From positions 62,001-126,000 of the forward strand of contig DEIO01000015.1 in assembly GCA_002352545.1 (NCBI GenBank): a DNA stretch of 64,000 bases, read 5' to 3'. The first letter of the stretch is position 1, and each line of letters opens with the position of its first letter. Both the position numbers and the translations under genes were made by a program. Below, piece after piece: positions 25,723-34,327 of the stretch. Source of the DNA: Patescibacteria group bacterium UBA2772. Its GTDB lineage: Bacteria; Patescibacteriota; Minisyncoccia; Moranbacterales; DUUL01. The notes beneath the pieces were generated by a model. That model was not told the DNA's origin and did not search any database. It worked only from the letters and a program-made list of their open reading frames with translations.

Positions 25723-27237
25723 ATGAAAATGAAAATGTTTAGAGAAAAAAAAGGATTGGAACATAGTAAAAAAGTTTTTTCCGGAATCGTTATTTTAGCG
25801 GCTACTTTTGTGATCAGTTCCCTAGGAGTGCAGATGTATGCAAATGCTGCAACTGGTGATGCTGAAGATGGTGATCAGGATTATGAAATGTATCTAAAAT
25901 ATGATAAATATAAAAAATACACAAAAAGGAAGCAATATAGAAAATATAAAAAAGCCAAGAAGAAATATGGTTTTGATTCAAGTAGTGATAAATTCAAGGC
26001 CAAGGCCTGTTATCGAAAGATAAAAGATCTTCGAAAGACTGGTGTGGCAAAAGCACAGACAAAAGATAATGTTTGCTATAAAGGTTATAGTAAATATAAA
26101 AAATATAAGAAATATTATTCCCCATATAAAAAATATAGGAAATATAGAAAGTATTATAAGGATGAATATAATCATAGTTCATGGGCTACATATGGAACAA
26201 GTGCAAATAAGGCAGCATATGAAAGATATGAAAAAAAGAAAAACAGTGAAGCTAATCTAGGCGGTGAGTCTTTGGGTCCTGAAATTAGAATTGGGCTTTA
26301 TGAGTTTACTGAGGATGCCTTGAAAGATGATTCTTTTAGGATTAGAGCCTATAAAGCTTCTACAGGAAACGCTATTCCATATACAATAAAAGACAAGAAT
26401 GGTGATGTTGTTGTGGATGTAGCAGCAGCTCTTGATAGTGATGATGTGACAAAAGTTAAATACGATGGTAGTGAAAATCTGAGAGTCTATGATTATGACG
26501 AATCTGTCGTTGGTGAAGAGAAGATTGTTAATGAAAAAGTGCGATTTGTTGCGAAGAATTTAGCGGACGAAGACGATATATATTTTGAATATTCTCATGA
26601 TGACATTTCCTCTTCATATGTAAGATATCGTGACGGAATTGAATTGAATCACTACAATAAATCAGGGTCTTCTTCAAATGATAGAATTTGGGTAATCAAT
26701 TTCTTGCCACTAGAGCATTATGTCTGGGGAATGGGTGAAATCACTGGAACAGGGGATATGGATTATAATCGAGTGATGACAATTTCTTACCGAACGTATG
26801 GTTATTGGAAGATTAAATATAGTACAAAGTTTGCGAAATATGGCTTCAAGGTAAATGCTACTCCTGGTAATCAACTTTATTATGGATATAGATATGAAGT
26901 TGATCACGATAGGATTAAAAGTTCAGCAGAAGATACAAGAGGAAAAATTGTTATGTATGATAATAGAATCGCAATTACTCCGTATAGTTCATGGACTGAT
27001 GGAAGGACTAGAAGTTGGGAAGAACGTTGGGGTTCAACAAACTACCCTTGGTGCAAGTCAGTAGAAGATTCTTATGGGGAACATCCTTCTATGAGTACGG
27101 CGGAGCTTGTTGCTGCAGGTAATCACATGGTTGGTCTAAGTGCTCATGGAGCCTTGGATAGAGCTGATGCAGGTTGGGATTATGAAAGAATACTAAAATA
27201 TTATTATGACGGAATTTATTTACATGAAGCTTACTAA
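25723..27237 (+). CDS. SpoIID/LytB-domain protein with Tyr/Lys-rich repeats
   Basis: 504 residues. A signal or anchor helix (about 19-42) precedes a region of about 120 residues made mostly of Tyr and Lys in KYKKY/YRKY units. The C-terminal half is a SpoIID domain: LPLEHYVWGMGEITG (about 327-341) with the Glu expected for catalysis, SYRTYGYWKI, a later DTRGKIVMYD, SSWTDGRTRSWEERWG and GLSAHGALDRADAGWDY near the end. SpoIID is a lytic transglycosylase that cuts denuded peptidoglycan. The basic Tyr-rich segment would lie outside the membrane, where it could bind the anionic wall or crosslink. It belongs to the envelope operon. Some canonical SpoIID loop residues differ. Confidence 0.85.
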   Translation: MKMKMFREKKGLEHSKKVFSGIVILAATFVISSLGVQMYANAATGDAEDGDQDYEMYLKYDKYKKYTKRKQYRKYKKAKKKYGFDSSSDKFKAKACYRKIKDLRKTGVAKAQTKDNVCYKGYSKYKKYKKYYSPYKKYRKYRKYYKDEYNHSSWATYGTSANKAAYERYEKKKNSEANLGGESLGPEIRIGLYEFTEDALKDDSFRIRAYKASTGNAIPYTIKDKNGDVVVDVAAALDSDDVTKVKYDGSENLRVYDYDESVVGEEKIVNEKVRFVAKNLADEDDIYFEYSHDDISSSYVRYRDGIELNHYNKSGSSSNDRIWVINFLPLEHYVWGMGEITGTGDMDYNRVMTISYRTYGYWKIKYSTKFAKYGFKVNATPGNQLYYGYRYEVDHDRIKSSAEDTRGKIVMYDNRIAITPYSSWTDGRTRSWEERWGSTNYPWCKSVEDSYGEHPSMSTAELVAAGNHMVGLSAHGALDRADAGWDYERILKYYYDGIYLHEAY

Positions 27238-27246
27238 GAATCTATT

Positions 27247-27798
27247 ATGAAAAAGTTTACAATGATAGCAGTTCCTATAATACTTTTTTCAATGTTGATA
27301 CTTTTTGGCTTGAATTATTTTTGGGAGAATAGGTATGAATATTTCTTTAAAGGGGAACAACCGTTTGAATTGAAACAGGAAACAAAAAAGCATAACACAA
27401 AGATAAAGCCTGATCAGAAAGATTCCTCTGGACAGGGTTTCGATCAAGAAATGGATGAAGAATTAGATAAGCAAGATGAAAAAAACAGACCAGTTCAAGA
27501 ATACGAAGTTCCAGAAATTGAGAAAGCGGATTGTGAGAATAGATGTGATGATTTTGAAGATAAGGATCTTGAGTATTGCAAAGAAATTTGTGGTTTATCA
27601 GAGAGGGAAATTGAAGCAAAACAAAAGCAGGAAGAAGAAGCTGATGATGTGTGTGTCAATAAAGTTGGACTTGAGCGAGACACTTGCTATAAGTGGAGAG
27701 CAATAGAAGAGAAAAACATCAAGCTTTGTGATGAGATTAGCAATGATGAGTTAGCAGAAAATTGTGAAAACAGAGTAATAGAAGAACTTATTCCCTAA
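27247..27798 (+). CDS. Single-pass membrane protein with eight-Cys outer domain
   Basis: 183 residues. One N-terminal helix (about 5-24), a charged low-complexity linker rich in Lys, Asp, Glu and Gln (about 45-90), then a small domain with eight cysteines in the spacing C-x3-C-x11-C-x3-C, followed by C-x9-C-x12-C-x9-C. The paired pattern suggests disulfides on the outside. It is the last gene of the envelope operon, 9 bases after the SpoIID gene. It is followed by a promoter for the next gene. No family recognised, but the domain has the regular look of a binding module. Confidence 0.7.
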   Translation: MKKFTMIAVPIILFSMLILFGLNYFWENRYEYFFKGEQPFELKQETKKHNTKIKPDQKDSSGQGFDQEMDEELDKQDEKNRPVQEYEVPEIEKADCENRCDDFEDKDLEYCKEICGLSEREIEAKQKQEEEADDVCVNKVGLERDTCYKWRAIEEKNIKLCDEISNDELAENCENRVIEELIP

Positions 27799-27846
27799 GA
27801 AAATGTTTGGGGAAGTATTTTTTAGTTTTTAATTTTTTTGTGTTCG

Positions 27847-27855
27847 TGATATAAT
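27847..27855 (+). promoter_or_regulatory. Extended -10 promoter
   Basis: TG, one base, TATAAT. No good -35 hexamer is seen 17 bases upstream, which extended -10 promoters do not need. Transcription would begin near 27862, about 50 bases before the next gene. Confidence 0.55.
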
Positions 27856-27911
27856 TTAAATAAATTTTATCTTAAATTTAAGTCGCAAAAATAAAAATAA
27901 AAGCAAAATAG

Positions 27912-30413
27912 ATGGAACTTAGAAAAAGAGACACCATTACAAACGTCAACTTCAATCAAAAAGGTGAGAAGATCAAAAACACGCTTTTCGAAGATGAAAA
28001 AGAAGACGAGGGTGGTAATCTAGGCAAAGAAGCAGAATTTACAAGCAATGGCTTGAAAGCCAAAGAAAAGAGAGAAGATGGAGTGATTGGACTTCCTGGG
28101 GAAAATGATAATAGATCAGTTTCTGTTTCAAAAACACCAGATTCTTCTATTGTAATTTCCAATGTGAGTCCACTTGAAGACCATGAAAAGAATGCTAAAG
28201 TTGCGAAGTTTAAGAAGATTTTTATCTTTAGTGGAGTTTTTGTTTTTATTTTGTTTTTAGTAGGAGGTTATTTTGGACTTGAAGCAAAAGATATATATTT
28301 CAAAAAAGTTCCACTTGAGAAAGTTCTAAAGGGTGGTGGGCAGGTTGTTTTCGATATCAACTCAAATGCTGATTTTGAGCAGTACAAATATCTAGATGAC
28401 AATTTGAGAAAATTCCCAGGCTATAAGCTATTAGAGAAAGAACTTGATGATATTGGTGAAGGCAAGACTATTTCGGAAGCACTTCATGAAAAGTTTGCTG
28501 AACACAATTTGAGTTTCAATGATGATATAAAACCAGTTCTAGGTGATAAAACGTTAGTGGTTGTTCCAACAGTTGCTCCACTTACTAATGAATTGCAGAA
28601 ATTGGCTTTTGATGCTGGGGACAAGGCTAAAAATATCCTAAGAAAGAAAGAACTTGATGGAAAAGTTGCAAATGCAGAAGATGCGCTTGCTGTTGGTGAT
28701 ATTGCAGAGGCTGGAAGAGTCAAGGTTCTAGGATTGACAAGTGATTTTTATGCAGACAAGAGCATTGAACCAGAAGAGAAGCCAGAGCCTGTTGATTTCA
28801 TGATTGGTGCTAAGATAAAGAGTCTAAAAGATGCAAAAAGAGTTTTAGACAAAATCATGGGAGATAAAAATAAATATGAAGTAACTGAGATAAAATTCGA
28901 AGGTTATACATACTATAAAATCACAAGGAAATTGGAAGATGATGATTTGAATGATATGCTGATAAGTGTAAAAGATACATTTCATGCTCTAATCGGTCAA
29001 AATTGGATCATGGCAACTAAGGAAGCTGATCTAAAAGAAATGATTTCAGCAAGAAAGGCTGAACATACTCTATCAAAGATGACCTTTTGGAAAAAAAGCG
29101 ATTCAAAGATGCAAACTCTGTCACAAGATGGAGATTATAATTTCGTAAAGAGAGACCTAACGGTTGCGTCTCAGGAGGGAATAGTTTCTGTTTATACAAA
29201 ACTCAGTGAAGATTTGTTGAATCCTCCAAGTGATTCTACAAATCAAGGATATCAACCAAAGACATATTTCAAGAGTCAGGAAAAAGATTTATTAATTGGT
29301 TTTTTGTTTAGAGTTACTCCTGATGGAATTGTGTTGAGATCAGTTTCAAATCAAATCAACTTAAGTGGAATTAAAAATGCTCCAATGGCTAGTGGTTTGA
29401 TTCAAAAAATGCCGAGAAAAGTAACGAATAAGTGGACGGATGTCTATGCTGAGACAGCTGGAATCAAGAACCTATACTATAACTTTAAGAAAAACAATCT
29501 AACAGAAGATGGTATTGATGCTATTAATGAAGCAAGAGAAGGTATCAAGACTGCGTTTGGTGTGAATTTTGACCTAGAGACCGATTTGATTGATCATTTC
29601 AGTGGGAATATAGCTCTTGCTGCTTTTACAGCAAGAAACCTAGCTCCACATGCTTTTGTGATTGTTGAGATTGATGATAAGGATCAAATGCTGGAGTCTG
29701 TTCAGAAGATTGTAGCAACTATTAAGAAGATTCAACTGATGCCGTATCAAATGATGATGGAAAGAGAGACAAGAGCAAATTCAGCTCCTACTGTACCAGG
29801 AGGTACTAGTCAAGATATTTCAATATCAGTAAATAGAGGGCTTACTCCTGAGACCAAGAAACAATATGAGGATAAAGCAAAAGCAATAATGGAATCTCAA
29901 TTAGTTGAAATTCAGACTGAAGTAGGACCTGTTTATCAGTATAAATTTCCCGTAGCACCTGGAACAGAAGAATTTTCAATAAACTGTTCTTTCGGAGATG
30001 GTACGATGATGTTTGGAACAGATCAAGCTGTGGTTACGGATTTGGTTAAGGAATTTGGCACAGGTAATGCAGTCAAATTGACTAAAGCAGAAGACTTTAA
30101 TCGTATCGTTTCAAATATTTATCCTGATGGATATTCAAAATCATTTATAACACCTCTAGGTATCTGGAATGGTATTAGTTATTATATGGAAAAACTTTCT
30201 TCGACAATGGGTGTCAGAATGGGAGATGAAGAAAGAGATATTGTTACTGCAGTTGGAACAGTTTTCAAAACAATTAACTCAGTTGCAAGTACACAAGTGG
30301 TATCACCTGTTTCTGATGAGAGTGCTTTTAACAAAGCAGCTATATATATTGATATAAAAGAAGCCGAAAAAGAAGAAAAAGAATTTGCAGAAAAGATTCT
30401 AGAAAAGTTTTAA
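27912..30413 (+). CDS. Large DUF3352-like membrane-anchored protein
   Basis: 833 residues. A disordered charged N-terminal 95 residues is followed by one helix (about 102-122) and a large outer part of roughly 700 residues. The outer part has two similar alpha/beta halves: LEKVLKGGGQVVFDINSNAD at its start and GLTPETKKQYEDK with EEFSINCSFGDGTMMFGTD later. The repeated structure (a protein's value along a residue-rich helix, then FMIGAKIKSLKDAK or FVIVEIDDKDQM) resembles DUF3352, a CPR- and cyanobacteria-associated outer domain. Function is unknown. It has its own promoter and is followed by uppP 76 bases later. Confidence 0.65.
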   Translation: MELRKRDTITNVNFNQKGEKIKNTLFEDEKEDEGGNLGKEAEFTSNGLKAKEKREDGVIGLPGENDNRSVSVSKTPDSSIVISNVSPLEDHEKNAKVAKFKKIFIFSGVFVFILFLVGGYFGLEAKDIYFKKVPLEKVLKGGGQVVFDINSNADFEQYKYLDDNLRKFPGYKLLEKELDDIGEGKTISEALHEKFAEHNLSFNDDIKPVLGDKTLVVVPTVAPLTNELQKLAFDAGDKAKNILRKKELDGKVANAEDALAVGDIAEAGRVKVLGLTSDFYADKSIEPEEKPEPVDFMIGAKIKSLKDAKRVLDKIMGDKNKYEVTEIKFEGYTYYKITRKLEDDDLNDMLISVKDTFHALIGQNWIMATKEADLKEMISARKAEHTLSKMTFWKKSDSKMQTLSQDGDYNFVKRDLTVASQEGIVSVYTKLSEDLLNPPSDSTNQGYQPKTYFKSQEKDLLIGFLFRVTPDGIVLRSVSNQINLSGIKNAPMASGLIQKMPRKVTNKWTDVYAETAGIKNLYYNFKKNNLTEDGIDAINEAREGIKTAFGVNFDLETDLIDHFSGNIALAAFTARNLAPHAFVIVEIDDKDQMLESVQKIVATIKKIQLMPYQMMMERETRANSAPTVPGGTSQDISISVNRGLTPETKKQYEDKAKAIMESQLVEIQTEVGPVYQYKFPVAPGTEEFSINCSFGDGTMMFGTDQAVVTDLVKEFGTGNAVKLTKAEDFNRIVSNIYPDGYSKSFITPLGIWNGISYYMEKLSSTMGVRMGDEERDIVTAVGTVFKTINSVASTQVVSPVSDESAFNKAAIYIDIKEAEKEEKEFAEKILEKF

Positions 30414-30489
30414 ATAACTTATGGGTTGAAAAAAAATTGATTTATGACTAGAATCAGTTAAAAGATTAGGATTTATACCAAGCGGATTT

Positions 30490-31290
30490 ATGGACATTCT
30501 ACAAGCAATTATTTTAGGTCTTATTCAGGGATTGGGTGAATTTCTCCCAATCTCTTCTTCTGGACACTTAGTTATTGTTCCTTGGCTTTTCGGTTGGAAA
30601 GATCAAGGGTTGTCTTTTGATGTGGCTTTGCACTTTGGAACCTTGATAGCAGTCGTTGGATATTTTTGGAAAGAATGGGTTGTTATAATATGTTCTTTTT
30701 TTGGTTGGCACTATAAGTTATGTGAAGAGCAAAAGTATCCTTCACACTTCTTGCCCTTTTTAGCTGCCGGAACAATTCCTGGTGCACTTATGGGTTTTTT
30801 GTTGGAAGAAAAAATAGCCACTGTTCTTAGGAATCCTTGGGTCATTGTTGTTTCACTAGTTTTTTTTGGAGGACTTTTATACTTAGCTGATGTGAAATCA
30901 AAGAAGTTTAAAGAAACAAATCTTGTAAAATTGCGAGATGCAATTTTGATCGGTTGTGCTCAGGCCTTGGCAATTATTCCTGGAACTTCACGTTCTGGTG
31001 TGACAATAACTGCTGCATTGGCATTGGGGTTTGACCGGAAAAGTGCTGCCAAGTTTTCTTTTTTGCTTTCAACTCCAATTGTTTTTGGAGCTGCAGTTTA
31101 TAAATCAAAGGATTTAATAGAAACTGGGATTGGAGTACCTGAGGTTGTTGGTATTTTGGTTGCCGCTATTAGTGGCTTCTTAGCTATTGCAACACTATTA
31201 AAATTTGTTGAAAAAGTTAGTTACAAAGTATTTTTTTGGTATAGAGTGGTTTTGGCAATTTTAATTGTAGGTTTAATTTTCGTACGTTAG
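30490..31290 (+). CDS. uppP: Undecaprenyl-diphosphatase
   Basis: 266 residues, eight or more membrane helices. LIQGLGEFLPISSSGHLVIV (residues about 10-29) and PGTSRSGVTITAALALGF are the two conserved BacA/UppP motifs holding the Glu, Ser and Arg of the active site. It dephosphorylates undecaprenyl diphosphate so the lipid carrier can be reused for peptidoglycan and surface-glycan synthesis. This links it to the lipid-linked glycan enzymes at 1-16 kb and the SpoIID protein nearby. The next gene starts 5 bases after its stop. Confidence 0.97.
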   Translation: MDILQAIILGLIQGLGEFLPISSSGHLVIVPWLFGWKDQGLSFDVALHFGTLIAVVGYFWKEWVVIICSFFGWHYKLCEEQKYPSHFLPFLAAGTIPGALMGFLLEEKIATVLRNPWVIVVSLVFFGGLLYLADVKSKKFKETNLVKLRDAILIGCAQALAIIPGTSRSGVTITAALALGFDRKSAAKFSFLLSTPIVFGAAVYKSKDLIETGIGVPEVVGILVAAISGFLAIATLLKFVEKVSYKVFFWYRVVLAILIVGLIFVR

Positions 31291-31295
31291 ATTTT

Positions 31296-32249
31296 ATGAA
31301 AGCGTTATTACTTTTTTCTGGGGGATTGGATTCAATGTTGGTTGCTAAAATGCTAAAAGATCAAGGAATTGAAGTTGTAGGTTTGGTTTTCAGTAGTTAT
31401 TTCTTCGATGATGAAAGAGCGAAATATTCTGCCAGAGAGATGGGGATTGAGCTTATTTCAAAAGATTTTGCCAAAGAGCATTTAAATGTTGTTAAACGTC
31501 CTAAATTTGGTTATGGAAATGCAGTTAATCCTTGTATTGATTGTCATGCTTTGATGTTTGAGGTTGCTAATAAGATCTTTAAAGCTGAAAAATTTGATAT
31601 CCTAGCTTCAGGCGAAGTTTTAGGACAGAGACCTTTTTCTCAAAACATGCAATCCTTGAAAAAAATTGAAAAGAAAACAGATTTAAAAGATAGGATTCTA
31701 AGGCCGATTAGTGCAAAGTTTTTGCCAGAAACTATCTATGAAGCGAATGGTCTTGTTGATAGAGAGAAGCTGGGGGATATCTCGGGGAAAAGCAGAAAAA
31801 GGCAGATGGAATTGGTAGAGAAGTTTGAAATCAAGGAATTTCCTTCGCCAGGAGGAGGATGTCGTCTTACAGAGAAAGAGTTTGGAGAAAAAGTTAGACA
31901 GATCCTTCCTTTTACAGACTTCGCAATTAAAGAGGACTTTGAACTTTTGAGAATAGGTAGACATTTTTGGTTTGTTGAGGAAAATGGGGGAGTGATGCAG
32001 CATTTGATTCTTGGGCGAAACAAGGAAGAAAATAAAGTGATGTTTGTTTTGGCGAGCAAAGAGGATACAATTATTGAAATCGAAGATGGGCGTGGGCCAA
32101 CTGCGCTGATCAGGACCTATAATAAAACTCAGCAAGATCAAAAATATCGAGATAGCGTTATTCTGAAAGCAAAGAAAAAGATTTGGCAGTTTGCTAAAAG
32201 AGAAGACGAGTTCGACGAGAGTGCTTTTTCTTTAGTGATTTTAAAATAA
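31296..32249 (+). CDS. PP-loop tRNA-thiolation-like protein with NFACT-R-like C-terminus
   Basis: 317 residues. The ATP-pyrophosphatase loop FSGGLDSM is near residues 7-14, then NPCIDCHALM with two Cys, then ILASGEVLGQRP. The C-terminal part (about 200-317) has LLRIGRHFWFVEENGG and HLILGRNKEEN, resembling the NFACT-R RNA-binding domain. The combination matches the ThiI/MnmA-like PP-loop proteins annotated as tRNA thiouridine synthases. It would activate a uridine with ATP and replace oxygen by sulfur, using the Cys pair. The substrate base is not known. It is co-transcribed with uppP and shares one base with the next start codon. Confidence 0.8.
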   Translation: MKALLLFSGGLDSMLVAKMLKDQGIEVVGLVFSSYFFDDERAKYSAREMGIELISKDFAKEHLNVVKRPKFGYGNAVNPCIDCHALMFEVANKIFKAEKFDILASGEVLGQRPFSQNMQSLKKIEKKTDLKDRILRPISAKFLPETIYEANGLVDREKLGDISGKSRKRQMELVEKFEIKEFPSPGGGCRLTEKEFGEKVRQILPFTDFAIKEDFELLRIGRHFWFVEENGGVMQHLILGRNKEENKVMFVLASKEDTIIEIEDGRGPTALIRTYNKTQQDQKYRDSVILKAKKKIWQFAKREDEFDESAFSLVILK

Positions 32250-32551
32250 TGAAAAAATTCAAAAAAACAGTAGAAAATTTCAAATGTGAAAATTGTGGCA
32301 AAGAAGTGAAAGGTGACGGATATACAAATCATTGTCCTTTTTGTCTTTGGTCAAAACATGTTGATATAAACCCTGGTGATAGAAAGGAATCTTGTGGTGG
32401 GGCAATGGAGCCAATAGAGACTTATTATGAGTCTGATAGTTGGTTTGTTATACACAAATGCAAGAAATGTGGTGAGAAAAAAAAGATAAAACTGAACAAA
32501 CGAGACAATCTCAGAGTGGTTGAAGAGGTAATTTCCAAGCAATTACACTAA
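32249..32551 (+). CDS. RNHCP-domain zinc-ribbon protein
   Basis: 100 residues. FKCENCGKEVKGDG, then TNHCPFCLWSKHVD and NPGDRKESCGGAMEP, the RNHCP motif (here TNHCP), then IHKCKKCGEKKK. Three or four Cys pairs can bind zinc. RNHCP proteins are small and uncharacterised. The gene starts in the stop codon of the PP-loop gene (TAATG), so the two are translationally coupled and probably share an RNA-related function. Confidence 0.9.
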   Translation: MKKFKKTVENFKCENCGKEVKGDGYTNHCPFCLWSKHVDINPGDRKESCGGAMEPIETYYESDSWFVIHKCKKCGEKKKIKLNKRDNLRVVEEVISKQLH

Positions 32552-32573
32552 TGGTTAAATTTAAAAACAAGGA

Positions 32574-33017
32574 ATGAAGGAAAAACTTGAGATAAAAAAT
32601 ATCGAGAAAAAAGAAAATATTGTTGGAAAAGTAGTTAGAACTTTGTTTGGAGGGGATTATAAGAAATTTAGAAACAATTTAGAGCTTTCATTAGATAGTA
32701 ATGAATTTATTGTTGGCACAGGCTCATTTATGCGCAGTGTGATTGGTCAGGTGAGTTTAGGCAACAATGAGTACTCTGAGTGTCAAAGAGCTATCAGGAT
32801 GGAGATTTCGAGGATTAAGAAGGAAAAGAAGAAAGCACAAATAGAAAAAGAGCTAGAAGATAAAGAATGCTTGAAAAAGGAGATAGAGGATAAAGACAAA
32901 GTGATGACTGATGAAATTCGGGCAAGGATTATGGCTGGTGCTAAAAACAAAGAGTTCAGAGAAAAAGCTTATTATAAGAGATTTGGACTAAAGGATCCTG
33001 GCGATCCAATGGAATAA
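32574..33017 (+). CDS. Hypothetical soluble protein, unknown
   Basis: 147 residues. The N-terminal half (KVVRTLFGGDYKKFRNNLEL...) looks folded, and the C-terminal half (about 85-125) is a charged coiled-coil segment (KKEKKKAQIEKELEDKE). No helix in the membrane, no signal peptide, no family recognised. It is the last gene of the uppP run, 22 bases after the RNHCP gene, with a bidirectional terminator downstream. Confidence 0.6.
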   Translation: MKEKLEIKNIEKKENIVGKVVRTLFGGDYKKFRNNLELSLDSNEFIVGTGSFMRSVIGQVSLGNNEYSECQRAIRMEISRIKKEKKKAQIEKELEDKECLKKEIEDKDKVMTDEIRARIMAGAKNKEFREKAYYKRFGLKDPGDPME

Positions 33018-33040
33018 TCAAAATAGTAGCAAACAAAACA

Positions 33041-33068
33041 AAGACCACTAGTTTATACTAGTGGTCTT
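33041..33068. terminator. Bidirectional hairpin terminator
   Basis: AAGACCACTAG (33041-33051) pairs exactly with CTAGTGGTCTT (33058-33068) around a 6-base loop. It lies between the convergent ends of the unknown gene on the plus strand and rplT on the minus strand. The T runs on either side are short. Confidence 0.75.
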
Positions 33069-33098
33069 CTATATGAAGTACGTCAATTGCGTTAGCTT

Positions 33099-33443
33099 CT
33101 ATTTCACTTTCTCGATAAATTTTGCGAAAGTTTCTGGATTCTCAATTGCCATTTGAGATAGAACCTTTCGGTCAAGATCAATTTTCTTAACTTTCAAAGT
33201 TTGAATGAAAGTAGAATATTTCAATCCCAATTCTCTAAGAGCATTGTTTAATCTTAGAATCCAAAGTCTTCTGAAGGTTCTCTTCTTGTTCCTTCTATCT
33301 CTGTAAGCATATTTTCTAGCTTTCATAACAGCTTGTTTAGCTGCTTTGAATGTGGACTTTCTTCTCCATTTATATCCTTTTGCTGCTTTTATAACTTTGC
33401 TTCGTCTTTTGGATGCAGTGACACCTCTTTTTACTCGTGGCAT
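33099..33443 (-). CDS. rplT: Ribosomal protein bL20
   Basis: 114 residues, normal length. It starts MPRVKRGVTASKRRSKVIKA and has AKGYKWRRKSTFKAAKQAV, RDRRNKKRTFRRLWI and LRELGLKYS, all typical of bL20, a 23S rRNA-binding protein needed early in large-subunit assembly. It is the last gene of the infC-rpmI-rplT run, which in other bacteria is repressed by bL20. No bL20-binding leader can be identified here. Confidence 0.97.
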   Translation of the reverse strand: MPRVKRGVTASKRRSKVIKAAKGYKWRRKSTFKAAKQAVMKARKYAYRDRRNKKRTFRRLWILRLNNALRELGLKYSTFIQTLKVKKIDLDRKVLSQMAIENPETFAKFIEKVK

Positions 33444-33485
33444 ATTTTTAACTTATAACCATTGTTAATTATTCTTGGGATTGGT

Positions 33486-33683
33486 TTAACCCTTTTTCAT
33501 CTCCGTTAGGATGTTCTTTGCAACTTTCCCTGAAACTGATTTGTTCTTTCTTTTCGATCGAGTCTGATCGGAAGTTGCACGAGCATTGAAGTGGTTTTGT
33601 CCAGCAGCTCGTTTTGAAACTTTTTTCTTGGTTGAAACTTTAAAGCGTTTTGAGACCGCTTTCCTTGTTTTCATTTTTGGCAT
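33486..33683 (-). CDS. rpmI: Ribosomal protein bL35
   Basis: 65 residues from the ATG at 33683, MPKMKTRKAVSKRFKVSTKK. The seven extra residues of a longer frame are not part of the family. It has the bL35 layout of a basic, small protein with AAGQNHFNARATSDQTRSKR. It lies between infC and rplT in the usual order. Confidence 0.95.
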   Translation of the reverse strand: MPKMKTRKAVSKRFKVSTKKKVSKRAAGQNHFNARATSDQTRSKRKNKSVSGKVAKNILTEMKKG

Positions 33684-33744
33684 AATACAAAAAAATCTAA
33701 ACACTGATGTTCCTAAAGCAGTGCATCAATATCCAGAGTTCTAA

Positions 33745-34299
33745 TTAAGTGACTTTATTAGAAGATATAAGAACGTTAAATCCGTTAAATTGACGTTTGA
33801 TACCTTGTTCTATTTTAATGGGAATTTCAATTTTGTCAATGAAGGCTTGTAATTTTTTTCTCGATAGGTCGGCAAATGCTTTTTCTCGTCCACGTAAAAC
33901 GATCTCAACTTTTACTTTACTGCCCTTTGAAAGAAATTTATGAGTCTGTTTTAATTTGAAATTAAGGTCGTTTCGGTCGGTTGAAGGACGGAAACGAATT
34001 CCTTTGATTTCAATCTTTTTCTGTTTGGCACTAGCTTCTTGTTGTTTCTTTGCTTCTTGGTATTGGAATTTTCCCCAATCAATGATTTTACAAACAGGTG
34101 GCTTTGCAGTCGGTGAAATCTCAACAAGATCTAAGTCTTTGCTTTGAGCAAGTGCTAAAGCTTCTCTTGTTTCAACAATTCCAACTTGTTCACCTGTGTC
34201 GTCAATAAGACGTACAGGAGTAACACGAATCATCTCATTTAGCCTTGTTTTATTTCTTTGTGCTCTGACTTCAAAAGTCTTCTTCTTTCTTGGTTTTAT
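33745..34299 (-). CDS. infC: Translation initiation factor IF-3, probable AUA start
   Basis: The core is unmistakable: PVRLIDDTGEQVGIVETREALA, LVEISPTAKPPVCKIIDWGKF, then the C-terminal domain with GIRFRPSTDRNDLNFK. IF-3 keeps the 30S subunit free and checks the start codon. The ATG at 34233 would begin MIRVTPV and miss the conserved upstream segment. The frame is open further upstream and reads TRLNEMIRV, matching the usual R-I-N-x-x-I-R-V of IF-3. No ATG, GTG or TTG is in frame between the stop at 34318-34320 and 34233. The best start is ATA at 34299-34297, before KPRKKKTFEVRAQRNK. A rare start codon in infC is known from E. coli (AUU), where IF-3 controls its own level. Confidence 0.93.
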   Translation of the reverse strand: MKPRKKKTFEVRAQRNKTRLNEMIRVTPVRLIDDTGEQVGIVETREALALAQSKDLDLVEISPTAKPPVCKIIDWGKFQYQEAKKQQEASAKQKKIEIKGIRFRPSTDRNDLNFKLKQTHKFLSKGSKVKVEIVLRGREKAFADLSRKKLQAFIDKIEIPIKIEQGIKRQFNGFNVLISSNKVT

Positions 34300-34327
34300 C
34301 GTTTTATTCTTTAAAGATTATTAAATG

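Noticed and set aside
31698..32141. Antisense frame of 147 codons opposite the PP-loop gene
   Set aside because: Its sequence has no protein-like pattern and it lies fully over a conserved gene. It is a shadow frame.
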